DNA of 5,617 bases. It comes from an uncultured Clostridium sp. GTDB taxonomy: Bacteria > Bacillota > Clostridia > Lachnospirales > Lachnospiraceae. Below are positions 1-5,550 of this stretch, piece after piece. The position numbers were made by a program, and so were the translations under genes. The notes under the pieces were generated by a model. It searched no databases. It was not told the DNA's origin and was given only the letters and a program-made list of their open reading frames with translations. Within the stretch, counting starts at the first letter, position 1, and each line of letters begins with the position of its first letter. The DNA lies in NCBI GenBank assembly GCA_958349075.1, contig CATWBR010000311.1, positions 1 to 5,617 on the forward strand, written 5' to 3'.

Positions 1-3
1 GTA

Positions 4-32
4 TGCAAAAATTTTGTATCTTCAGATATAAG
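4..32 (+). promoter_or_regulatory. possible weak promoter of the PurF-like gene
   Basis: A TATAAG hexamer (27-32, five of six matches to the sigma-A -10 box) lies 17 bp after TGCAAA (4-9, only three of six matches to TTGACA). The whole 78-bp upstream stretch is A/T-rich, as expected near a promoter, but the -35 match is poor. The real promoter may lie before the window. The -35 area also overlaps a short palindrome, CAAAAATTTTG (6-16), which could be an operator or chance. Confidence 0.22.
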
Positions 33-78
33 ATCAAAATAAAAGATAAACTTACCAAATATTGAAAGGAAGTTAAAA

Positions 79-1485
79 ATGGGTGGATTTTTCAGTGTTG
101 CATCTAAGACAAACTGTACGATGGATCTGTTTTTCGGCGTAGATTACCATTCTCATCTGGGAACAAGAAGAGGCGGTATGGCCGTCTATGGCCCCGATGG
201 TTTTAACCGTTCTATTCATAATATTGAGAATTCTCCGTTCCGTACCAAATTCGAGAGGGATGCGGAAGAACTGAAAGGCAATCTGGGCATCGCCTGTATC
301 TCCGATCTGGAACCCCAGCCCCTCTTAATCCAGTCTCACCTGGGAAGCTATGCCATCACGACGGTTGGTAAAATCGCCAACCAGGAAGAGCTCATAAGAG
401 AAGCCTATGAAAAAGGCCACATTCATTTTCTTGAGATGAGCGGAGGTAAGATCAACTCAACCGAGCTGGTTGCCGCCATCATCAACCAGGCCGAATCCAT
501 TGTGGACGGTCTTCTTCTGGCCCAGGAAAAGATTAAGGGATCCATGACCATCCTGCTGCTGACCCCTGAGGGCGTCTATATTTCCAGGGACAGGCTTGGG
601 CGCACCCCTGCCGTCATCGGAAGAAAAGAAGGCGCATACTGTGCTTCCTTTGAAAGTTTCGCATATATTAATCTGGGCTTTTCCGACTATCGGGAACTTG
701 GCCCGGGTGAGATCGTCCTGATGAAACCGGATGGCCTTGAAGTCTTAAGCCCTGCCAGGGAAGAGATGAAAATCTGTTCCTTCCTCTGGGTATACTACGG
801 ATACCCGACTTCCTCCTACGAGGGAATCAACGTGGAGGAGATGCGCTATAACTGCGGCCGTATGCTGGCTAAACGCGACCATGCGCAGGCGGATCTGGTA
901 GCCGGTATCCCTGATTCCGGTATCGCCCATGCAATCGGATATGCCAACGAATCCGGTATTCCATTTTCACGTCCTTTCATTAAATACACCCCAACCTGGC
1001 CTCGTTCCTTCATGCCGACCAGCCAGAACCAGAGAAGCCTGATCGCCCGTATGAAGCTGATTCCGGTTGACTCCCTGATCCGCAATAAGAGCCTTCTCCT
1101 AATCGACGACTCCATTGTGCGCGGCACACAGCTCAGCGAGACGACGGAATTTTTATACCAGAGCGGAGCCAAGGAAGTCCATATCCGCCCCGCCTGTCCG
1201 CCGCTTTTATTCGGATGTAAATACCTGAACTTCTCACGTTCCAACTCCGATTTAGATCTGATTACAAGAAGGATTATAAGAGAACGCGAGGGCGACAATG
1301 TATCGGCCGAAGTTCTGGCAGATTACGCGGATCCCGACAGCCAGAATTATAAGGATATGCTGGAATGCATCCGGAAAAAACTTAACTTTACAACACTTCA
1401 GTACCACAGGCTTGACGATTTGATCGCTTCCATCGGGATTTCGCCATGCAAACTCTGTACTTATTGCTGGAGCGGAAAAGAATAG
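79..1485 (+). CDS. PurF-like amidophosphoribosyltransferase paralogue with degenerate glutaminase domain
   Basis: This 468-residue protein has the two-domain layout of glutamine PRPP amidotransferase: an N-terminal Ntn-hydrolase-like glutaminase domain (about 1-225) and a phosphoribosyltransferase domain (about 230-400). PurF makes phosphoribosylamine from PRPP and glutamine, the first step of purine synthesis in the cytosol. The PRPP loop LLLIDDSIVRGTQ (339-351) is intact, as is the PDSG motif (278-281). Cys233, Cys380, Cys460 and Cys463 sit where B. subtilis PurF has its four [4Fe-4S] ligands. By contrast, the mature N-terminal cysteine is replaced by Gly2 (MGGFF rather than MCGIF), and the HRGQ, RYST and NGN glutamine-binding motifs read HLGT, CISD and VGK. 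Glutamine hydrolysis is therefore unlikely. It may use free ammonia, have a regulatory role, or make another product; a separate normal purF would be expected elsewhere. The ATG has AAAGGA eight bases upstream (65-70). Family assignment is firm; function is not. Confidence 0.9.
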   Translation: MGGFFSVASKTNCTMDLFFGVDYHSHLGTRRGGMAVYGPDGFNRSIHNIENSPFRTKFERDAEELKGNLGIACISDLEPQPLLIQSHLGSYAITTVGKIANQEELIREAYEKGHIHFLEMSGGKINSTELVAAIINQAESIVDGLLLAQEKIKGSMTILLLTPEGVYISRDRLGRTPAVIGRKEGAYCASFESFAYINLGFSDYRELGPGEIVLMKPDGLEVLSPAREEMKICSFLWVYYGYPTSSYEGINVEEMRYNCGRMLAKRDHAQADLVAGIPDSGIAHAIGYANESGIPFSRPFIKYTPTWPRSFMPTSQNQRSLIARMKLIPVDSLIRNKSLLLIDDSIVRGTQLSETTEFLYQSGAKEVHIRPACPPLLFGCKYLNFSRSNSDLDLITRRIIREREGDNVSAEVLADYADPDSQNYKDMLECIRKKLNFTTLQYHRLDDLIASIGISPCKLCTYCWSGKE

Positions 1486-1513
1486 TATCAGAGACTTTTT
1501 AAACATATGGAGC

Positions 1514-1555
1514 GGCTGCCTAAATGATTGTTTTGCGTTTGGGCAGCCTCTTTTT
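1514..1555 (+). terminator. intrinsic terminator of the PurF-like gene
   Basis: GGCTGCCTAAA (1514-1524) pairs with TTTGGGCAGCC (1538-1548) in an 11-bp stem with one G-U wobble and a 13-nt loop. It is followed directly by TCTTTTT and, after AGGG, a further T run. It begins 28 bp after the stop codon and should close the transcript before the large palindrome. Confidence 0.92.
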
Positions 1556-1623
1556 AGGGTTTTTTTGAGAAATGAGAACGCCACCGGGATGGTCGGGGGG
1601 CGGGATGGTGAGGAGGGGGTTGT

Positions 1624-1830
1624 GAATCTTCAGTCCCGGGTTGAAGGCTGTCGCGGATGGGGAATCCGGGCAGAAAAAGTTCCTTCGGGAAACGCTTGCG
1701 CTCGTTGGAGTACATAACGGACACTAACCTCGAAAAGACCTCGGTAAGTGCCGATGAACTCCCAGGTTCCCTCCGGAATCTTTTTCTCCCTTCTTCCCCA
1801 CAGGCAGGGTTATGGCCCGGGACCGAAGAC
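1624..1830 (+). repeat. left ~200-bp hairpin unit of the large palindrome
   Basis: The unit is bounded by an inverted pair, TCTTCAGTCCCGG (1627-1639) and CGGGACCGAAGAC (1818-1830). Inside, the block around 1659-1690 (GGGGAA, AGAAAAAG, TTCC, GGGAA) is complementary to 1765-1799, so the unit can fold on its own. Near the tip, CGG, CAC and GTG, CCG in 1719-1753 can form a smaller imperfect hairpin. The same layout, inverted, occurs at 2070-2272. Confidence 0.6.
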
Positions 1831-1891
1831 GCGAAGGTTTTCGCCATCCCGAACCACGGCCTGCGGCTGCTGATTTGTTCTATTTCTTCAA

Positions 1892-2008
1892 CGGGGAGAG
1901 GTATTGTCGCGACCACTACGTCCTGCTGGAGACAGGGAATCTGTCTCCTGTTGCTGTAAGAATGAAAAGGATCATTACTGAATAGTGACTGCGACTATAC
2001 CTTTCCCG
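1892..2008. repeat. central stem of the large palindrome with a perfect 8-bp hairpin
   Basis: 1892-1916 is complementary to 1985-2008 with few mismatches. Between these arms GGAGACAG (1928-1935) and CTGTCTCC (1941-1948) form a perfect 8-bp hairpin with loop GGAAT. Neither is followed by a T run, so this is not an ordinary terminator. It forms the apex of the nested structure and separates the two ~200-bp units. Confidence 0.65.
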
Positions 2009-2069
2009 CACTTGACGAAAGAGACAATCAGCCTCTGAAGATGACGGACGGGGCAATACCCTTCGCTGA

Positions 2070-2272
2070 GTCTTCAGTCCCGTCGACGGCCTGCCGGGGG
2101 AAGAAGGAGAAAAACGTTCCGAAGGGAGACCTTGAAGCCCGCCGGTGCTTAGACGGCGTTTTTTGACGTCTTAGCATCCGCTGTGCGCTTCACAAGCGGG
2201 AGCGTGTCCCCGCAGGAATTTTTTTCTCCGGATTCCCCCTCACCACACCCTAAAAACCGGGACTGAAGACTC
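2070..2272 (-). repeat. right ~200-bp hairpin unit of the large palindrome
   Basis: This unit has the same order of blocks as the left unit when read on the minus strand. Its ends are GTCTTCAGTCCCG (2070-2082) and CCGGGACTGAAGAC (2257-2270). 2097-2126 is complementary to the block 2214-2238. At the tip TGCTTAGACG (2146-2155) and CGTCTTAGCA (2167-2176) form a 10-bp hairpin with one mismatch around a T-rich loop. The tip sequence read in reverse complement resembles the left tip (CTAA, then an A run, then TAAG), so the two units probably share an origin. Confidence 0.6.
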
Positions 2273-2325
2273 ATACACACCCAACTCTCCCGTCCGCCAT
2301 CTCACCCAGACGTCCCCGCATCTCA

Positions 2326-2395
2326 ACTAAATACTATTTGACAAATCCCTCCCCATCCACTAAATACTATTTGACAAATCCCTCCCCATCCACTA
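2326..2395 (+). repeat. 33-bp tandem duplication carrying a promoter and an operator-like palindrome
   Basis: Positions 2327-2359 and 2360-2392 are identical, and the 33-bp periodicity holds from 2326 to 2395. Each copy contains ATTTGACAAAT (2336-2346 and 2369-2379), an 11-bp palindrome with 5-bp half-sites, whose centre is the -35 hexamer TTGACA. Duplication therefore doubles both the -35 box and any factor binding the palindrome. The 33-bp spacing is close to three helical turns, so both sites would face nearly the same side of the DNA. Confidence 0.97.
2338..2366 (+). promoter_or_regulatory. upstream promoter copy P1 (weak -10)
   Basis: TTGACA (2338-2343) is followed after 17 bp by TAAATA (2361-2366), a poor -10 with three of six matches. 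It is the first copy of the duplicated promoter. The duplication junction altered its -10 region, so it is probably weak and may act mainly as an extra binding site. Confidence 0.35.
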
Positions 2396-2399
2396 CAAT
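2371..2399 (+). promoter_or_regulatory. sigma-A promoter P2 of the D-glutamate cyclase-like gene
   Basis: A perfect TTGACA (2371-2376), an ideal 17-bp spacer and TACAAT (2394-2399, five of six matches) make a strong housekeeping promoter. Transcription would start near 2406 and give a leader of about 175 nt before the ATG at 2580. The ATTTGACAAAT palindrome on the -35 box is well placed for a repressor. Confidence 0.85.
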
Positions 2400-2421
2400 A
2401 AGGATGAAATACAAATTGATT

Positions 2422-2510
2422 CTTTTATTTATCGGGACTCCTGCCCGGATGTTCCCTTCGTAAATAAGAGCCATGAATCTTTACAGGATGCGTGGGTCTT
2501 TTTTTATTTT
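2422..2510 (+). promoter_or_regulatory. putative transcription attenuator or riboswitch-like leader
   Basis: Two stems compete. CTTTTATTTAT (2422-2432) can pair with GTAAATAAGAG (2460-2470) in 11 continuous pairs including G-U, enclosing CGGG/CCCG. Alternatively AAGAGCCATG (2466-2475) pairs with CGTGGGTCTT (2491-2500) with one G-G mismatch, continued by ATC/GAT across the loop, and is followed by T7-A-T4 (2499-2510), an intrinsic-terminator arrangement. The five bases 2466-2470 are needed by both, which is the usual logic of an attenuator. I do not recognise a known riboswitch class, and there is no T-box motif. The signal sensed is unknown. Confidence 0.55.
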
Positions 2511-2579
2511 CAGGATTTCTCCTGCGGATAAAAAAGCTGCGCATATCTGCATTATGCAAATACCTGGAGGATTGATGTT

Positions 2580-3530
2580 ATGAACTTTTATAAGACCCTG
2601 GACCTGATTATGAAACAGGATATCGGAGGACGCGGCCTTCTGGCCTCGCTTCCCGCCTCACCGCTTACTGAAACGGCCTCTGTCCTTGCAGACGCCAAAC
2701 GCGCGGTGATTTTGACCGGTTTTCCGGTCCGCCTGCCGGATGGAACCTTTGTCGGCGAAACGGACGGTCCGTCCGGCACCGCTAACCTCGCCTCGGCGCT
2801 GACAAAAACCGGGTGCAAAACCGTTGTCGTCACGGATGCCGCTTCTTACCCTCTATTAAAAGAGGCATTGCGTTTTGCCGCTCCCGGAGCATCTCTCGTA
2901 CTGCTCCCGAACGATGATACGTCATCTTTTATCCGGACGGTTCTTTATGAATTCAGGCCGACACATTTTATCAGCCTGGAACGGCCCGGAAAAGCAGCGG
3001 ACGGCCATTACCACAACATGCGTGGGGAAATCATTGATGACATGATTGCTGACTCCTCTTCCTTTTTATCCGAAGCAAAAAAAAGCGGAGCGCATACCAT
3101 CTCCATTGGTGACGGAGGCAACGAGATGGGAATGGGTGCCTTCCGCCGTCAAATTCTGGAGAATGTTCCCTGCGGCAGTGAAATATGCGCCTGTGAATCG
3201 GCCGGACTCACTCTCGCAAGCGGCGTTTCCAACTGGTGGGGATGGGGCCTCTCCGCTCTCCTCTCAATCAATACCGGCCGTTTCTTACTTCCCTCGGAGG
3301 AAAAGGAAGCCGAACTCCTCCGCCGTGTCGTGGATGCAGGCGGCGTGGACGGGTGCACGAAGCAGAGGACTCTGTCCGTAGACCATCTTGATCTGGCCAC
3401 CCATCTGTCTGTTCTGCGCGCCGTGTCGGAACTGACAAAACGAAAGCTCGGAGAAATGAAGGCTGAACCGTTTCTCATTCTCCCCGACGACAGGCGTAAA
3501 GAACGGAGCCTGATATTAAATTACAGATAA
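2580..3530 (+). CDS. DUF4392 / D-glutamate cyclase family protein
   Basis: This 316-residue soluble protein matches the DUF4392 domain, the C-terminal part of mammalian D-glutamate cyclase (DGLUCY), which turns D-glutamate into 5-oxo-D-proline. Visible family motifs in order are TGFP (46-49), ETDGPSGT (60-67), LERPGKAADGHYHNMRG (133-149), the glycine-rich GDGGNEMGMG (177-186), GVSNWWGWGL (215-224) and DGCT (257-260). There is no signal peptide or membrane segment, so it should act in the cytosol. GGAGG (2566-2570) lies nine bases before the ATG; an out-of-frame ATG TTA TGA overlaps the start. It is the only gene behind the duplicated promoter and leader, and it converges on murI-folD, whose murI product makes D-glutamate. 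A role in D-glutamate turnover is a reasonable inference, but activity of bacterial stand-alone members is taken from the family and not shown here. Confidence 0.88.
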   Translation: MNFYKTLDLIMKQDIGGRGLLASLPASPLTETASVLADAKRAVILTGFPVRLPDGTFVGETDGPSGTANLASALTKTGCKTVVVTDAASYPLLKEALRFAAPGASLVLLPNDDTSSFIRTVLYEFRPTHFISLERPGKAADGHYHNMRGEIIDDMIADSSSFLSEAKKSGAHTISIGDGGNEMGMGAFRRQILENVPCGSEICACESAGLTLASGVSNWWGWGLSALLSINTGRFLLPSEEKEAELLRRVVDAGGVDGCTKQRTLSVDHLDLATHLSVLRAVSELTKRKLGEMKAEPFLILPDDRRKERSLILNYR

Positions 3531-3561
3531 GAGAATCTCTTCAGCCATGAGAATCTCTTAT
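3527..3561. other. hairpin overlapping the stop codon of the DUF4392 gene
   Basis: ATAAGAGAATCTC (3527-3539) pairs with GAGAATCTCTTAT (3549-3561): 12 of 13 pairs around a 9-nt loop. It begins at the stop codon (TAA 3528-3530). No T run follows on either strand, so it is a weak terminator candidate or an mRNA 3'-end stabiliser. Each arm is itself near-palindromic (AGAGAATCTCT). Confidence 0.6.
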
Positions 3562-3570
3562 AATTGACGA

Positions 3571-3648
3571 CCACTTCACGGTCCCGAATAAGAGTAAGGT
3601 AAACGGAACGTCCATAGACGTTTTGGATACCTTACTCTTATTGAGTGG
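3571..3648. other. long perfect hairpin between convergent genes
   Basis: AATAAGAGTAAGGTA (3587-3601) and TACCTTACTCTTATT (3628-3642) are perfectly complementary over 15 bp. Inside, AACGTC (3607-3612) and GACGTT (3617-3622) form a second perfect stem with a 4-nt loop. Outside, CCACT (3571-3575) can pair with AGTGG (3644-3648). The structure shares ATAAGAG/CTCTTAT with the hairpin at 3527-3561. It lacks a T tail. It may serve as a bidirectional transcript barrier, a small RNA or an mRNA end. Confidence 0.65.
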
Positions 3649-3653
3649 CAATG

Positions 3654-3690
3654 AAAAGTTCGCGAAGCGTGCTTTTCGTTGTTTTCTTGA
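3654..3690 (+). terminator. likely terminator of the DUF4392 gene
   Basis: AAAAG (3654-3658) pairs with CTTTT (3672-3676), and inside it CGC (3661-3663) pairs with GCG (3667-3669) around GAA. The following sequence, CGTTGTTTTCTTG, is U-rich in the plus-strand transcript. The stem is A/T-heavy with a 2x2 internal loop, so efficiency is uncertain. Confidence 0.45.
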
Positions 3691-3739
3691 AACCTGTCTC
3701 ATCTATATCAATTTTCTCTGCAGCAGGAACTTTTGGAAG

Positions 3740-3764
3740 ACCCGGAAGAGTTTGCCTTCCGGGT
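3740..3764 (-). terminator. probable terminator hairpin of the murI-folD operon
   Basis: ACCCGGAAG (3740-3748) and CTTCCGGGT (3756-3764) form a perfect 9-bp GC-rich stem with a 7-nt loop, 11 bp beyond the folD stop codon on the minus strand. The downstream minus-strand sequence (CTTCCAAAAG) has no clean T run, so it may end transcription weakly or protect the mRNA end. Confidence 0.55.
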
Positions 3765-3775
3765 GACTGCCCTTA

Positions 3776-4654
3776 TTAATCGTGCTGTGTATTTTCAGTT
3801 TTTTGAGCTAATGCCGCCTCCGCCGCCTCTATCGTATGCATTGCCAGCACGGAAGTCGTCACGGAGCCGACGCCTCCCGGCACGGGAGTAACTGCGTCTG
3901 CAATTCCTGCAACCTCATCATAGTCAACGTCACCACACAGTTTTCCTTCTTTATTTACGTTAATGCCTACATCGAGAACGGTCTGTCCCGGTTTTACCAT
4001 ATCCTTTGTGACGAGTCCCGCATGGCCAGCGGCGGATACGATGATATCGGCGTTGTCACAATAACGTTTGACATCCCGGGTCTTAATATGGCAGAGTGAA
4101 ACCGTGGCCTCCCTGGTCAGGAACATCAGGGCCAGCGGCCTGCCGACAACAAGACTTGCCCCTATGACTACCACATTTTTCCCTTCCAGTTCATAACCGT
4201 AATGTTTAAGGATTCTCATGCAGGCGTCTGCGGTACAGGGGGTATACCCTGTCCTCGTCCCGGTAAAAACGCCAGACAGGGAGCTATTGGTGATCCCGTC
4301 CACATCCTTGTCGGGATCCAGCTTAGAACGTATCAGCGCATCGTCGAATCCTTCGGGAAACGGCCTGAATATCAGACAGCCATGAATAGAGCCGTCCCGG
4401 TTCACCGCTTCGATTGTCCCGATGAGTTCTTCCTGTGAGGCATCCCCGCCTAAATGGAACACTTCAACCTCGATGCCGGTTTTCACACATTGCCTTGCCG
4501 CACTCTGTTCATATTTGACATCACTGACTCTCTCCCCGACCCGCACTATTGCTAACTTTGGCACTACGCCTCTGCTTTTCAGCCTTTCCGCCCTCATTTT
4601 GAGTTCTTCCGTCAATCGGGCGGCCACTTCTTTTCCATCCAATCTTTCAGCCAT
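3776..4654 (-). CDS. folD: methylenetetrahydrofolate dehydrogenase (FolD family, cyclohydrolase residues altered)
   Basis: This 292-residue cytosolic enzyme is of normal FolD length. FolD oxidises 5,10-methylene-THF with NAD(P)+ and normally also hydrolyses methenyl-THF to 10-formyl-THF, used for purines and formyl-Met. Visible motifs are KDVDG (116-120), GYTPCTADAC (136-145), the Rossmann segment VVVIGASLVVGRP (161-173) and the C-terminal PVPGGVGSVTT (257-267). In the active site the tyrosine is present (Tyr48), but the position of the catalytic lysine four residues on (human Lys56) is Ala52. The glutamine of the usual LVQLPLP is Phe96 (CLIFRPFP). The aspartate of KDVDG is kept. By family knowledge this suggests a dehydrogenase with weak or no cyclohydrolase activity, needing a partner such as FchA. 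The start is set by AGGAGG eight bases before the ATG. It lies 15 bp after murI on the same strand, so they are surely co-transcribed. Confidence 0.93.
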   Translation of the reverse strand: MAERLDGKEVAARLTEELKMRAERLKSRGVVPKLAIVRVGERVSDVKYEQSAARQCVKTGIEVEVFHLGGDASQEELIGTIEAVNRDGSIHGCLIFRPFPEGFDDALIRSKLDPDKDVDGITNSSLSGVFTGTRTGYTPCTADACMRILKHYGYELEGKNVVVIGASLVVGRPLALMFLTREATVSLCHIKTRDVKRYCDNADIIVSAAGHAGLVTKDMVKPGQTVLDVGINVNKEGKLCGDVDYDEVAGIADAVTPVPGGVGSVTTSVLAMHTIEAAEAALAQKTENTQHD

Positions 4655-4669
4655 GGATTTACCTCCTCT

Positions 4670-5488
4670 TTAAAATCTTTCTATATTAATTTCCGATGCG
4701 TACGGCCGGATATTCTTCTGTAAAAACATATTTGCTACGGTTCCGAATCTTCCAACATCCCCGCTGCAGAAATACTTATCGCTTCCCGTGACAAGGGGGG
4801 CCGCTTTCTGATTGTTTTCAGAGAGTCCCTCCAAAACCGTCTTGACGGATTCCCCTCCGGAATCGATCAGGGTTACATTGCTGCCCATATAGTCACGGAC
4901 GGCGTCCTGGATCAGCGGGTAATGGGTGCAGCCGAGTATTACCACATCAACCTTCTCCTCCTTCAGACCCCTGCAATACTCTTCAACCACCGGAATCAGT
5001 TTCGGATCATCCGGACTTATATGGCCGCTCTCAATTAAGGGGACAAACTTTGGGCATTTCTGTTCAAATACCTTAACCCCCGGCAGCGCATCTTCGAGTT
5101 TCTTCTTGTAAATTCCGCTTTCCACCGTTGCCTGTGTTGCAATCACTCCGATTTTTTTATTTCTGGTTGCTTCTGCGGCAGCACTTGCCGCCGACTCCAC
5201 TACGCCGATAATCGGAATATCTTTATTGGCCGCCCTGAGCGCATCAATGCAGTTTGCCGTAATGGTATTGCATGCTATCAGGATTGTTTTCAAATTAAAG
5301 ATGCGAAGGAAATTCACATCCTGCATCGAAAGGCAGGTTATCTCATTTCTGCTCTTGTTCCCATAAGGAACGCGTGCGGTGTCTCCAAAATAAATAATGC
5401 TCTCATTCGGCGCTGCCTTAAGCATTGCTTTCACAGCCGACAGCCCTCCCACTCCTGAATCAAAAATACCAACCGGACGATTATCCAT
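4670..5488 (-). CDS. murI: glutamate racemase
   Basis: This 272-residue protein has the typical MurI length and all key motifs: GIFDSGVGGLS (7-17) with Asp10 and Ser11, YFGDTARVPYG (33-43), the first catalytic cysteine in ACNT (Cys73) and the second in GCTH (Cys187). It interconverts L- and D-glutamate without a cofactor and supplies D-glutamate for the MurD step of peptidoglycan synthesis in the cytosol. The ATG is preceded by an excellent AAAGGAGGT (5496-5504 on the minus strand), which supports this start. It is the first gene of a murI-folD pair, and its stop codon is 15 bp from the folD ATG. The convergent neighbour is a D-glutamate cyclase family gene, which could limit D-glutamate build-up. 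Confidence 0.97.
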   Translation of the reverse strand: MDNRPVGIFDSGVGGLSAVKAMLKAAPNESIIYFGDTARVPYGNKSRNEITCLSMQDVNFLRIFNLKTILIACNTITANCIDALRAANKDIPIIGVVESAASAAAEATRNKKIGVIATQATVESGIYKKKLEDALPGVKVFEQKCPKFVPLIESGHISPDDPKLIPVVEEYCRGLKEEKVDVVILGCTHYPLIQDAVRDYMGSNVTLIDSGGESVKTVLEGLSENNQKAAPLVTGSDKYFCSGDVGRFGTVANMFLQKNIRPYASEINIERF

Positions 5489-5507
5489 AATTCTGACCTC
5501 CTTTAAA

Positions 5508-5535
5508 ATAATGGAACATGAACTTTGTGAGTCAA
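5508..5535 (-). promoter_or_regulatory. possible murI promoter
   Basis: On the minus strand TTGACT (5530-5535, five of six matches) is followed after 16 bp by CATTAT (5508-5513, four of six). The predicted start near 5501 would fall inside the ribosome binding site, which is unusually close. The true promoter may instead lie upstream, beyond the tandem repeat or outside the window. Confidence 0.3.
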
Positions 5536-5550
5536 GCGCCGCCAGCCGCC

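Larger units (their letters stand above)
1624..2272. repeat. ~650-bp nested imperfect palindrome, possible structured RNA or fold-back element
   Basis: No gene is supported here. Successive segments on the left pair with segments on the right, all centred near 1948. 1627-1639 pairs with 2257-2269 (13/13). 1659-1669 pairs with 2228-2238 (11/11), continuing imperfectly through 1672-1684 and 2214-2227. 1765-1805 pairs with 2089-2131 (mostly matched, small gaps). 1818-1837 pairs with 2060-2082 (one mismatch and a 3-nt bulge). 1892-1916 pairs with 1985-2008. Weaker complementarity extends outward to about 1600 and 2300. The long open frames on both strands here are what a GC-rich inverted repeat gives and look like no protein known to me. 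It lies between a terminator and the next promoter, so a transcript would need its own promoter, and I see no convincing one. It could be a large noncoding RNA or a non-autonomous fold-back element; no clear target-site duplication was found. Confidence 0.75.

Noticed and set aside
846..1298. 150-codon minus-strand frame opposite the PurF-like gene
   Set aside because: It is antisense to a well-supported conserved gene, with no ribosome site or recognisable domain.
1554..1916. 120-codon minus-strand open frame, and the 100-codon plus-strand frame at 1657-1959
   Set aside because: Both lie in the large palindrome, are rich in Pro, Arg and Ser, match no family I know and lack convincing ribosome sites. 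Inverted repeats of this composition readily leave stop-free frames.
1600..2300. Insertion sequence or complete transposon
   Set aside because: There is no transposase frame and no clear target-site duplication; at most it would be a non-autonomous element.
2326..2395. CRISPR-like array from the repeated 33-bp unit
   Set aside because: There are only two copies, directly abutting without spacers, and the unit contains a promoter; no cas genes are present.
2406..2579. T-box or known riboswitch in the leader
   Set aside because: The T-box antiterminator signature (TGGnACCGCG) and other class-defining motifs that I know are absent; only the generic competing-stem layout is supported.
3046..3381. 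111-codon plus-strand frame inside the DUF4392 gene, with minus-strand frames at 3149-3478 and 2588-2833
   Set aside because: These overlap the motif-bearing frame of a recognised family and have no independent support.
3836..4673. Plus-strand frames opposite folD (3836-4099, 4202-4438, 4422-4673)
   Set aside because: They are shadows of folD, which has full family motifs and a strong ribosome site.
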